DNA of 64,000 bases from JAAZGD01 sp964489555. Its GTDB lineage: Bacteria > Bacillota > Clostridia > Peptostreptococcales > Anaerovoracaceae. A program made the position numbers and the translations under genes. The stretch spans positions 62,001 through 126,000 of the forward strand of contig CAZAZF010000002.1 in NCBI GenBank assembly GCA_964489555.1, written 5' to 3'. A model generated the notes under the pieces. It was given only the letters and a program-made list of their open reading frames with translations, was not told the origin of the DNA and searched no databases. This document shows positions 43,801-51,054 of this stretch, piece after piece. The first letter of the stretch is position 1. Each line of letters starts with the position of its first letter.

Positions 43801-43957
43801 AGCCGAAGCCGTGGAATTTCATGTAGTCAACGGTTTGGCCAAAGGGGACTGTGCCCGCATCAGGCCGTTGGATTCGATTTCACGGGCAGAAACGGCCACC
43901 TTGATTCTACGATTCCTTCAAAAGGCAGAGTTGGTGGATACTCGGGCTGCAAATTAG
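40862..43957 (+). CDS. secreted S-layer homology protein with C-type-lectin-like domain
   Basis: A 1031-residue protein: signal peptide (residues 1-29), a long repetitive beta-helix-like region (about 35-260), a C-type-lectin-fold domain (about 395-575) with AKEMYFMGMRGYLVTI, PWYSGEPN and QSWNDLN, then a Ser/Gly linker, a beta region, and three C-terminal SLH repeats. The region PAGVDPMKITT to HSLTNS is paralogous to the same region of the protein at 13253-16015. Lectin-like folds in bacteria can bind sugars or proteins. AGGAAGGA precedes the ATG. A surface adhesin role is inferred. Confidence 0.75.
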   Translation: MNQIKKTVIPFILTLCMLLTMTPFVTGEASGGMSYEVKVNGVLVNDIVDSIRYWNNDNTLGTSESYNFSYNKDTNTLTLNNANLITTSAIGGLDAVIGAWGSGALDIVLIGNNTITNADSDAVGVFVSGGLVSMIGTNLSIEVDSSGFYGNGEIEIEGGNIDISSGGIGVELSSLKIGDGTITVLAGTVGVSTGAIDITGGEIEASGGNAAFAFPSSSAVSSAVKIVEPEGGVFDEFTMGSTYYTVSYGGVVATHASLAAKEFPLVRLGSATFSSEYSTYQFNGLTVESDYLINTVIINANVEANTGTTIDLSTATSPTGMSVVDDIDGRTKTLLFLNPVSAVDLQAFLRDVTFGAPASGSQRITITADANTTVGVTSDNQLTAYEHEDGTIHYYAYVNIAKPWDQAYNAAKEMYFMGMRGYLVTITSPDENQVLKNISTSPAWSGGARIRYTSGDAILDPNSINMGDLSYSDPPASDYYWTCGPEAGLIYYDSALSTGALQNNAFYTTFGAYGSAVTGPAAYPWYSGEPNKAGDSESIMQVNFTNQSWNDLNTTQPDTKYFVEFSGYDVANAVTSQAGLTVRTDPGNPNGSLRDMDYEDIVIPSSEGGSSGGSSNTANVLVNGVSHNAGKLSISRTGEQVTKTLTVDTSRLQNILNSQPVSPQVVLPISGNNDVSQGVLTGQMVKNMEEVQAVLHVETDQGRYILPASDLDVTGLSAQFGGDVNLDDMEIMVKISKLSDQQVTAIENTGSEGGWTLMIPPVEFQVEVTYNGQTVAVNQFKNYVKREIPIPAGVDPMKITTAVVIGKDGKETHVPTEIFLGEDGLYYARIHSLTNSVYALVYHEMSFDDAVGLWYESTVNEMASRMILKGRDDGRFDGDAPITRAEFAATMVRALGMAEEGNPSFSDISSDQWFAGAVAKASQYGIVSGVGDGKFNPMSNITRQDAMVMIHRSAALANYLGTKNGLAPGFADEGLISPYAAEAVEFHVVNGLAKGDCARIRPLDSISRAETATLILRFLQKAELVDTRAAN

Positions 43958-43992
43958 AAAGTGTGTACACTTCACCGATAAGCCGGAGAAGG

Positions 43993-44028
43993 CCTCATGG
44001 CATGCTGCTGTGGGGCTTTTTCCATAGA
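43993..44028 (+). terminator. probable terminator after the SLH/lectin gene
   Basis: GCCTCA pairs with TGGGGC (one G-U) across an internal GC-rich loop and is followed by TTTTT, about 35 bases after the stop codon. Confidence 0.5.
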
Positions 44029-44042
44029 TTTCAGTTGGCTTG

Positions 44043-44051
44043 TGGTATAAT
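44043..44051 (+). promoter_or_regulatory. extended -10 promoter of the NfrB-like gene
   Basis: TGG followed by TATAAT (44046-44051) forms an extended -10; the -35 region is poor. The leader to the GTG start is about 75 bases and includes a hairpin of about eight pairs, CTTTCCCG/CGGGAAGG (44081-44104 area). I do not see a known c-di-GMP riboswitch there. Confidence 0.5.
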
Positions 44052-44129
44052 GGTATGTATGTAAGCTTATGCTTTCCCGGGTAACGACGGGAAGGCGGAA
44101 ATAGTAATATTGAAAGAAGGGATTTTTCA

Positions 44130-46283
44130 GTGGAGTTTCTAGGGTCAGCAGATCTTTATGTGTGGCAGCAAACCATCTACTTCACAGGCTTGGTTGTAGC
44201 GGGAATCTTTATCCTTCTAGGATTGGACGATTTATTATGGGATATTCTTAGCATTTTTTTAAGGAAGCCGGCTGCCAGAATTCCGTTAAAGGACTTAGAC
44301 GAAAAACAACCGAGGTTATTGGCGCTTATGATTGCAGCCTGGAAAGAGGATGCGGTCATTGAACAAGTGATTGATCACTTAGTAGCTACAGCCCAATATC
44401 CCCGTTCCATGTATCACATTTTTTTGGGGGTATATCCTAATGATAATCCGACTATTGAGGCGGCCAATCGTTTGGCTGGAAAGTATCCAAACCTTCATGT
44501 GGTAATCAATCATGCACCGGGGCCCACCAGCAAAGCCGACAATTTGAACAATATTCTTAGGTACATCGCGGAGTTTGAAAAGGAACGCAACTGGGAGTTT
44601 GTCTCTTTCACCATTCATGATTCCGAGGATGTGGTGCATCCTTATGAGTTTAAGTTGACTAATTATTTAATGGATTCGCATGAGGTGTTGCAGTTTCCCG
44701 TATTTCCATTACAACCCTTTCCGCGATGGGGGAATATCTTCTCCACCATGACCTTGGGTACTTATTCCGACGAATTTGCGGAAAATCATTATCGTATTAT
44801 GTCCGTACGGGACCGAACAGGTGCTTTTGTTCCTTCTGCTGGGACCGGGTTTGTATTGTCGAAAAATATCATACAGAAGTTTCGTGGGCGAGAGCTGTTT
44901 CCGGAACACTCCTTAACAGAAGATTACAAGCTTTCTTTGACTTTTGCGCAAGAAGGAATTCAAACTCACTATGTATTAGAAAAAGTTCCCAGGGTGAATT
45001 CCCATGGTCGCTATGTGTGGGAATATATTTCCACGAGAAGTCGTTTCCCTGATACTTTTCAGGCGGCGGTTCGTCAGAAGACCCGCTGGATTTATGGGAT
45101 TACCATGCAATCTTTTCGTCTTCGAGATATTCGCAAATCCAAGAATCTGACACGAACCGGCCGCTATTTTATGTATAAAGATTTAAAAGCAAAAGTTGGT
45201 AATTTGGCCATTCTCCCCGGGTATTTGGTGTTTCTCTATTTTGTGGCATATTTTTTCTTGAACCTTCCAGTGATGTACCCAAAATTTAGTGTTTCTTGGT
45301 ATTTAATGGTGGTATTAACGGGAATGATGCTAGAGAGACAGTTTTTGAGGGGTATTGCCGTACGACATATCTATGGATGGCGAAGTGCCATTATTGCCTG
45401 TTTCTTCCCTCCCTTGATGCCTTTCCGATGGGTTTGGGGTAATATTTTGAACATGACGGCAACCATGAAGGCTTGGAAACAAAAGCTTTTGGGTCGGGGA
45501 AAATCAAAGGTAAAGGCCAAGAAGCCCGCATGGAACAAAACGGACCATGCGTTTATCGAGCAAATAGCCTTGAATCGGTTTTATCGGAATATCGGGGATG
45601 TGCTTTTGGAAAAACAATATATCACACCCAAGGCTTTGCAATTGGCATTAAAAATCGCCAAGCTGGAAAAAAAGAAATTGGGAGATGTGTTAATTCAGAG
45701 AGGATGGGCTAGCGAAGAGCAGGTTATGAGGGCCTTGGCTTTTGTGCAACATACGGTTTTTTTGTCTTGTGGGGCGGATTTAATGAATCAAGAATTCAGG
45801 AGGTTTTTTAATCGAAGTTTTCTTGAACAATTTAGAGTGTTGCCCATATTGAAGATTGAAAAGGGCTTTGTAATGGCTTTCACTCAGGATAGTCCTGCGG
45901 AAGGGCGGCAAATTTTGGAAGAAAAATGGGGGCTAAAAATACTTCCCGTTTATACTACACGTTCTGCCGTGGATGAGGGGATTCCCATTATTTTTGGAGA
46001 AAAGGACAGTAACTATCGTTGCCAAATTATATGTGGTCTTCACAGTTTAAAGATGATTACTTCGGAGCAGGCGGTTTTGGCCTTTGCGTATCGCCACTTG
46101 TTCTCCGACGAAAAAGAACTCTTACACCATATGGGTCTTTACAAAGAGGATATTTTAAGAGAAAAAACTACCTGTCCTATGGAAGTTTCAAAATACAAAA
46201 AACCTATTTACCGTTTAGTGGATCAGGCAAAAGAGGTGTTTCAGTACTTTTGGTCTAGAACAAAAAGAAAGAGGTTATGGTGA
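44130..46283 (+). CDS. NfrB-like membrane glycosyltransferase with C-terminal MshEN (c-di-GMP-binding) domain
   Basis: A 717-residue protein. After a helix (12-35) comes a GT2 domain with AAWKEDAVI, HDSEDVVHPYE (metal site), TEDYKLSL and QKTRWIYG (QxxRW), then helices at about 350-440. Residues 475-545 form an MshEN domain with two 24-mer-type repeats, NIGDVL (487-492) and KLGDVL (516-521), each followed by the L-x-x-x-L pattern. In E. coli, NfrB is a c-di-GMP-activated glycosyltransferase with this domain. GTG start, AAGAAGG nine bases upstream. It probably makes an exported polysaccharide under c-di-GMP control. Confidence 0.82.
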   Translation: MEFLGSADLYVWQQTIYFTGLVVAGIFILLGLDDLLWDILSIFLRKPAARIPLKDLDEKQPRLLALMIAAWKEDAVIEQVIDHLVATAQYPRSMYHIFLGVYPNDNPTIEAANRLAGKYPNLHVVINHAPGPTSKADNLNNILRYIAEFEKERNWEFVSFTIHDSEDVVHPYEFKLTNYLMDSHEVLQFPVFPLQPFPRWGNIFSTMTLGTYSDEFAENHYRIMSVRDRTGAFVPSAGTGFVLSKNIIQKFRGRELFPEHSLTEDYKLSLTFAQEGIQTHYVLEKVPRVNSHGRYVWEYISTRSRFPDTFQAAVRQKTRWIYGITMQSFRLRDIRKSKNLTRTGRYFMYKDLKAKVGNLAILPGYLVFLYFVAYFFLNLPVMYPKFSVSWYLMVVLTGMMLERQFLRGIAVRHIYGWRSAIIACFFPPLMPFRWVWGNILNMTATMKAWKQKLLGRGKSKVKAKKPAWNKTDHAFIEQIALNRFYRNIGDVLLEKQYITPKALQLALKIAKLEKKKLGDVLIQRGWASEEQVMRALAFVQHTVFLSCGADLMNQEFRRFFNRSFLEQFRVLPILKIEKGFVMAFTQDSPAEGRQILEEKWGLKILPVYTTRSAVDEGIPIIFGEKDSNYRCQIICGLHSLKMITSEQAVLAFAYRHLFSDEKELLHHMGLYKEDILREKTTCPMEVSKYKKPIYRLVDQAKEVFQYFWSRTKRKRLW

Positions 46284-46699
46284 GAAACTATTTACAGAAA
46301 TATTTCAGGGAAATCAAGGAAAACTGGGGTCTGATTACGGCATTTCGACTTTTGGGGCAATGGACTGGCCTGGGGTTTATGGCTTACTTCCTGGTGCATT
46401 ATGTGCGTGTGGGAGGGCTCTGAGGGCTGCCCAATTTGTTTGGATACGGTCGTATCCTTTTCTTCCTGATTCCAGTACTATTCTCCATTGGACTTTATGT
46501 ATCCTTCGATAAAGAGCGAAGAGGTGGAATCGTCATGTTGGCGTCCGTCTTGGGTTACAATGGTCTGTTTCTCGGCGCCTATGGATTTACCTCTCTATCC
46601 GATATAAGGTATTGGTATTTGTTGCTTCCGGCGATGATCCCTATTTTTCTGGCGAATAAAAGGAGAGAAAACACAGAAGAAAAAGAAGTGGCGGAGTAA
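46280..46699 (+). CDS. small membrane protein gene with an in-frame TGA (selenoprotein, recoded or broken)
   Basis: The frame starts at GTG 46280 (GTGA overlap with the NfrB-like stop) and encodes 47 residues to TGA 46421-46423. It then continues in the same frame to 46699 with a sensible membrane protein (helix ILFFLIPVLFSIGLYV and later helices). Read through, it is a 139-residue polytopic protein with context VGGL-(TGA)-GLPN. The second part has no ribosome site or good start of its own. A hairpin resembling a bacterial SECIS lies 18 bases after the TGA. Other explanations are a Trp codon mutated to TGA (pseudogene) or a sequencing error. Function unknown; cotranscription implies a role with the glycosyltransferase. 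Confidence 0.5.
46442..46457 (+). other. SECIS-like hairpin downstream of the in-frame TGA
   Basis: GGATAC pairs perfectly with GTATCC around a GGTC loop. The loop begins 25 bases after the TGA. Bacterial SECIS elements have a short upper stem, a loop with G (often GGU) in its first positions and a distance of about 16-37 bases from the UGA, so this meets the simple criteria. It could also be chance. Confidence 0.4.
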
Positions 46700-46841
46700 A
46701 TATCTACCACATTTTCGAAAGGGAAAAGGGTTTTATCTCTATGGACTTTTGTGGTATGATATCATTTATTCAAATATTTCATTGAACCAGTGTTCTTCAA
46801 TGGTTTTTAGCGTATTCAAAAGGAAGGCGGCATAATAGGGG

Positions 46842-47528
46842 ATGATAGCAGTATTGGTTAACGGTGCGGCAATTATAGTGGGGGGCTCTATCGGGCTTCT
46901 TCTGAAGAAGGGAATTCCCGAAGAGATGGGTTCTCTTATAATGAAAGGCATGGCCTTGTGTGTGATCTATATTGGAATGTCTGGTGCTTTTCAAGGCGAA
47001 AACACCATGGTGGCCATATTGTCCATGATGACGGGAGCGATACTGGGTCATTTGATGAAACTGGACGATCGGTTAAACAGGTTTGCAAAAAAGATAGAGC
47101 AGAGGATGAAAAAGGAAGGGTCTGAAGAAAAATCCACTGTAGCCGAGGGGTTTGTCACCGCCACTCTGCTTTTTTGCATTGGAGCTATGGCCATTGTCGG
47201 ATCTCTTCAAGCGGGGTTGGCGGGGGATTACGAAATGCTTTTTACCAAGTCGGCTATGGATGGAATTTCTGCGGTGATTTTTGCTGCTACTTTAGGCTTG
47301 GGAGTTCTTTTGGCGTCTCTACCCGTGGTGATTTATCAAGGGCTTATCGTAGTTATTGCAGGGTTTGCAGCCCCGTATTTATCCAACTACATTATCGGTG
47401 AAATGACATGTGTGGGGTCTTTATTGATTGTGGCCATTGCTTTAAATATGCTGGGCATTACACAAATTAAGATTATGAATCTGATGCCTGCGGTCCTCAT
47501 TCCCATTGCCCTTTGTCAACTCATGTAG
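46842..47528 (+). CDS. DUF554-family membrane protein
   Basis: A 228-residue polytopic protein with about seven helices. The start IAVLVNGAAIIVGGSIGLLL and the pattern CIGAMAIVGSLQAGL and KSAMDGISAVIFAATLGLGVL are typical of DUF554 (YdfK family). The function is unknown. A TATGAT with preceding TGG lies at 46752-46760 and could be its -10. Confidence 0.82.
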   Translation: MIAVLVNGAAIIVGGSIGLLLKKGIPEEMGSLIMKGMALCVIYIGMSGAFQGENTMVAILSMMTGAILGHLMKLDDRLNRFAKKIEQRMKKEGSEEKSTVAEGFVTATLLFCIGAMAIVGSLQAGLAGDYEMLFTKSAMDGISAVIFAATLGLGVLLASLPVVIYQGLIVVIAGFAAPYLSNYIIGEMTCVGSLLIVAIALNMLGITQIKIMNLMPAVLIPIALCQLM

Positions 47529-47573
47529 TTGACAGAAATTATAAAAAGAACAGTTTCAGAAAGGAAGGAAAAA

Positions 47574-47876
47574 ATGAAACGAAAAGTATGCTTTATGTTT
47601 GTTAGTGCATCCGTAACCCAGTCCATGCGTATGGAGATGGAGTATGGCCCCGGACTGATGATTGTGGTGGGAGTGAAGGATTATAGAATGGCCTGCGACG
47701 AGGCTATAAAACTAGCCGAAGAAGGTGTCATCCTTTTGGAACTTTGTGGGGGTTTTGGAACCGTGGGGCATGCCATGGTAACGGAAGCGGTGAATGGGAA
47801 GTGCCAGGTAGGTGCAGTGCGGTTTGATAACCATCCCGGCTTTGACGGAGCCTCCGGAGATTCAAAGTTTCTTTAA
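47574..47876 (+). CDS. DUF6506-like small protein
   Basis: A 100-residue soluble protein starting at ATG 47574 with AAGGAAGGA upstream. Features: KVCFMFVSA at the N-terminus, VVGVKDYRMACDEAIKLAEEG, and LCGGFGTVGHAMV. It matches what I know of the DUF6506 family; function unknown. It is followed by a strong bidirectional terminator. Confidence 0.6.
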   Translation: MKRKVCFMFVSASVTQSMRMEMEYGPGLMIVVGVKDYRMACDEAIKLAEEGVILLELCGGFGTVGHAMVTEAVNGKCQVGAVRFDNHPGFDGASGDSKFL

Positions 47877-47907
47877 GCAAACCGAATGGACAAGAATGAA
47901 AAATAGG

Positions 47908-47935
47908 ACGGAAGAGGGAATCCCTCTTCCGTTTT
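47908..47935. terminator. bidirectional terminator between converging genes
   Basis: ACGGAAGAGGGA (47908-47919) and TCCCTCTTCCGT (47921-47932) form a perfect 12-base inverted repeat with almost no spacer, followed by TTTT (plus). It serves the gene ending at 47876 and possibly the minus-strand PFL gene ending at 47974. Confidence 0.85.
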
Positions 47936-47973
47936 AAAGTTTTGTTTAATTTGATTTTGCTGGACGATCACGG

Positions 47974-49332
47974 CTAGTTTTTCAGACTTTGTAAAGGTGC
48001 GGGAATTCGACCCCCTCGATGAATCAAGGTATGGGGCGAAGAGGGATTCACCTTCATAATGGGCCCGGACCCTAAGAGGCCTCCAAAATTTAGTTCTTGT
48101 CCTTCAGGGACTCCGATGGCCGGAATTACACGTACAGCGGTGGTTTTGCTGTTTACCATTCCGATGGCGGCTTCGTCTGCGATGATGGCTGAGATGATTT
48201 CGGCGGTGGTATCTCCGGGGAGGACAATCATATCCAAGCCAACGGAGCATACTGCCGTCATGGCTTCTAATTTCTCGATGGTGAGGATCCCCCGGCGAGC
48301 CACATCAATCATCCCGGCGTCTTCTGTTACCGGGATAAAAGCCCCGGACAACCCTCCCACATTGGAAGAAGCCATGACGCCTCCTTTTTTTACTGCATCG
48401 TTTAACATGGCCAGTGCCGCTGTAGTTCCCCATCCACCACAGGCCTCCAGGCCGATTTCCTCCAGAATGTGGGCTACGGAATCCCCCATTGCAGGGGTAG
48501 GGGCCAAGGAGAGATCGATGATACCGAAGGGAATTCCCAATATTTGGGAAGCCTCCAAGCCTACCAATTGACCCATTCTGGTAATTTTGAACGCGGTTTT
48601 TTTGATGGTATCGGCTACCTGGTCAAGAGGTGCATCTTTTGGCATTTTGGATAGTGCCGCTCTCACCACACCTGGTCCGGAAACTCCTACATTCAGTACG
48701 CAATCCGGTTCGCCCGGTCCGTGAAATGCGCCGGCCATGAAAGGGTTGTCTTCCGGGGCATTACAGAATACCACCAGCTTGGCGGCACCGATGCACTGGG
48801 CATCCCTGGTTTTTTCTGCTGTTTCCCGAATGATTTGCCCCATCAGTTTCACCGCATCCATATTGATGCCTGATTTGGTAGTTCCCACATTGATTGAGGA
48901 GCACACAAAATCAGTTTGGGAAAGAGCTTCCGGGATGGATTGAATCAGTTCCAGGTCTCCGGGGGAAAAGCCCTTGTGCACCAGAGCGGAATACCCACCG
49001 ATAAAATTGACGCCCACATCCTTGGCGGCTCGGTCCAGGGTTTTGGCGTACTGTACCGGGTCTCCGCCGGAAGCACCTGCCAGCATGGCTATGGGGGTAA
49101 CGGATATTCGTTTATTGACAATGGGTATCCCATATTTTTTTTCGATGTCTTCGCCGGTTTTCACCAAATTTTTAGCATAACGCGTAATCTTGTCATAGAT
49201 TTTTTGGCAAGAACATTGGATGTCGCTATCTGCACAATCCAAAAGGGAAATACCCATGGTAATGGTTCGGATATCCAGGTTTTCTTCTTGGATCATGGTG
49301 ATGGTTTCCATGATGTCATTCATGTTTAGCAT
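47974..49332 (-). CDS. PFL family (UPF0210/DUF711) protein
   Basis: A 452-residue protein of the UPF0210 family, structurally related to glycyl radical enzyme barrels but without the radical loop. Motifs: IRTITMGISLLDCAD, FIGGYSALVHKG, FCNAPEDNPFMAGAFHGPGEPD and GPGVVRAAL. The ATG at 49332 has GGAGG nine bases upstream; the earlier in-frame TTG is rejected. It pairs with the ACT-domain gene just upstream, a very conserved arrangement in Firmicutes and archaea. The function is unknown. Confidence 0.88.
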   Translation of the reverse strand: MLNMNDIMETITMIQEENLDIRTITMGISLLDCADSDIQCSCQKIYDKITRYAKNLVKTGEDIEKKYGIPIVNKRISVTPIAMLAGASGGDPVQYAKTLDRAAKDVGVNFIGGYSALVHKGFSPGDLELIQSIPEALSQTDFVCSSINVGTTKSGINMDAVKLMGQIIRETAEKTRDAQCIGAAKLVVFCNAPEDNPFMAGAFHGPGEPDCVLNVGVSGPGVVRAALSKMPKDAPLDQVADTIKKTAFKITRMGQLVGLEASQILGIPFGIIDLSLAPTPAMGDSVAHILEEIGLEACGGWGTTAALAMLNDAVKKGGVMASSNVGGLSGAFIPVTEDAGMIDVARRGILTIEKLEAMTAVCSVGLDMIVLPGDTTAEIISAIIADEAAIGMVNSKTTAVRVIPAIGVPEGQELNFGGLLGSGPIMKVNPSSPHTLIHRGGRIPAPLQSLKN

Positions 49333-49346
49333 ATGCCCCAACCTCC

Positions 49347-49610
49347 CTAGATTCGATGCATGGAATTAAAAATATTCTCATGCATCACATGGATGGTCAT
49401 ATCCGGACATTTTTCCGTCAGGCTTGCTTTTAGTTGATCCAATTCGCAATGGAGTTGGGAGATGTCTATGAGCATAACCATTGCAAAATACTCTTGTAAT
49501 ACGGATTGAGTCACCTCGATGACATTTGCATTTGCTTCCGCACATGCTGTGCTGACTCTGGACAGGATTCCAACCATATCTTTTCCGATGACGGTTACTA
49601 CTGCTTTCAT
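49347..49610 (-). CDS. ACT-domain protein (UPF0237)
   Basis: An 87-residue single ACT domain: KAVVTVIGKDMVGILSRVST, then VIEVTQSVLQEYFAMVMLID. UPF0237 proteins sit next to UPF0210 proteins, as here (14-base gap), and probably bind a small ligand, perhaps an amino acid, to regulate the partner. GAAGGAG precedes the ATG. Confidence 0.9.
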   Translation of the reverse strand: MKAVVTVIGKDMVGILSRVSTACAEANANVIEVTQSVLQEYFAMVMLIDISQLHCELDQLKASLTEKCPDMTIHVMHENIFNSMHRI

Positions 49611-49717
49611 GTTGTTTCTCCTTCTATTTTTTCTTTTAAGAATCTTTTATATTAGGTGGTACATACCATATTCTACACTATTATTCTTTTTCTGAACATC
49701 CCGAAGATTTTGAGGAG

Positions 49718-49771
49718 GGCGGGAGGAACTCCGGTGAAGGATATGGCGGGAGGAACTCCGGTGAAGGATAT
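49718..49771 (+). repeat. 27-base perfect tandem duplication
   Basis: A unit starting GGCGGGAGGAACTCC occurs twice in direct contact (49718-49744 and 49745-49771) with no mismatch. Each unit contains the small inverted repeat GGAG-GAA-CTCC. It lies directly upstream of the ung promoter. Confidence 0.9.
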
Positions 49772-49774
49772 GAA

Positions 49775-49802
49775 TTGTTTTTTACAGGAAACATAGTATA
49801 AT
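49775..49802 (+). promoter_or_regulatory. promoter of ung, predicting a leaderless mRNA
   Basis: TTGTTT (49775-49780), a 16-base spacer and TATAAT (49797-49802). The ung ATG begins seven bases after the -10 (six intervening bases), so transcription should start at or next to the start codon. No ribosome-binding site precedes the ATG. Confidence 0.6.
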
Positions 49803-49808
49803 GTTTTT

Positions 49809-50477
49809 ATGGTTAATTTTGAAAATGATTGGGACCGGATTCTTAAAGATGAATTTAAAAAAGAATACTATTTAAATCTTCGGGAATTTCTAAAACAGGA
49901 GTACCAAAGGGAAACGATCTATCCGAACATGGAGGATATTTTCAATGCCCTCAAGTTTACAGCTTACAGCGATACTCGTGCAGTGATTTTAGGCCAAGAT
50001 CCTTATCACGAACCCAACCAGGCCCATGGTTTGTGTTTTTCTGTGAAAAGAGGCATTCCCAAACCCCCCTCTCTCCTGAATATTTTTAAGGAATTGAGAG
50101 AAGATTTGGGAATCGAAGCGCCTTCTCACGGGTGTTTGGAATCTTGGGCCAGAGGAGGGGTACTTTTGTTGAATTCAGTGCTGACCGTTCGTAGAGGACA
50201 AGCCAATTCTCATCGAGGGAAGGGTTGGGAGATTTTTACTGACCGGGTGATAGAGATTCTCAACGAGCGGGAAGATCCTATAGTGTTCATTTTATGGGGA
50301 AACCAAGCCAAAGAAAAAGGAAAGATTGTAACCAATCCCCGGCATCTGATTATCACAGGTTCTCATCCCAGTCCATTATCTGCATACCAAGGGTTTTTTG
50401 GCGGAAAGTACTTCAGTCGGGCAAATCAGTTTTTAGAAGAAGTGGGGCCCATGGTAAATTGGGAAATCCCATCGTAA
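49809..50477 (+). CDS. ung: uracil-DNA glycosylase, family 1
   Basis: A 222-residue Ung enzyme that removes uracil from DNA. Motifs: catalytic LGQDPYHEPNQAHGL (Asp64, His67), GVLLLNSVLTV, and the minor-groove loop GSHPSPLSA (His186). The length and N-terminus are typical, so the ATG at 49809 is right even though no Shine-Dalgarno is present. Confidence 0.95.
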   Translation: MVNFENDWDRILKDEFKKEYYLNLREFLKQEYQRETIYPNMEDIFNALKFTAYSDTRAVILGQDPYHEPNQAHGLCFSVKRGIPKPPSLLNIFKELREDLGIEAPSHGCLESWARGGVLLLNSVLTVRRGQANSHRGKGWEIFTDRVIEILNEREDPIVFILWGNQAKEKGKIVTNPRHLIITGSHPSPLSAYQGFFGGKYFSRANQFLEEVGPMVNWEIPS

Positions 50478-50499
50478 TCGTAGAGGGAGGAAGCAGCAT

Positions 50500-51054
50500 A
50501 TGGAATTCTTTATTGGCTTATTAGTAGTTCTGGCGGTAGTGGCCATTTGGGTCGTTAGTGCCTACAATCGGTTTGTTCGTATGAGAAACGTAGTGGAAGA
50601 AGGATTTTCTACTATGGATGTGTACATGAAGAAAAGGTATGACCTGATTCCCAATTTAGTTGAAACGGTAAAAGGCTATGCAACCCATGAGCAAGGAACC
50701 TTTGAGAAGGTGGTTCAAGCTCGTAATGTGGCGCAAAATGCAGCTACAGTCGAAGACAAGATGGCCGCAGAAAACATGTTGACTGGAACACTTCGTTCTC
50801 TTTTTGCCTTGGCAGAAGCTTATCCTGACTTGAAAGCAAATGTCAGCTTTATGGATCTTCAGGGACAATTGCAGACGGTAGAGGTGGACATCGCAAACTC
50901 TCGTAAGTATTACAATGCCACCGTAAAAGAGTACAATACCAAGACAGAACAATTTCCGGCCAACATCATTGCCAGGATGTTTGGCTTTAAACGAAAAACA
51001 ATGTTTGAGCTGGATAGCGAGTTGGAGAGACAGAATGTCAAAGTGGAATTTTAG
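50500..51054 (+). CDS. lemA: LemA family protein
   Basis: A 184-residue protein with one N-terminal helix (residues 2-22) and a coiled helical domain; motif YNRFVRMRNVVEEGFSTMDV and KKRYDLIPNLVETVKGY are characteristic of LemA. AGGGAGGA precedes the ATG. It overlaps by 20 bases the DUF2207 gene, its usual partner. The function is unknown, at the membrane or envelope. Confidence 0.93.
   Translation: MEFFIGLLVVLAVVAIWVVSAYNRFVRMRNVVEEGFSTMDVYMKKRYDLIPNLVETVKGYATHEQGTFEKVVQARNVAQNAATVEDKMAAENMLTGTLRSLFALAEAYPDLKANVSFMDLQGQLQTVEVDIANSRKYYNATVKEYNTKTEQFPANIIARMFGFKRKTMFELDSELERQNVKVEF

Noticed and set aside
44052..44129. c-di-GMP riboswitch before the NfrB-like gene
   Set aside because: The leader is short, with only a simple hairpin, and the conserved GEMM core cannot be found.
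46436..46699. independent gene starting at TTG 46436
   Set aside because: No ribosome-binding site and the frame is continuous with the upstream small gene across one TGA, so one interrupted gene is more likely.
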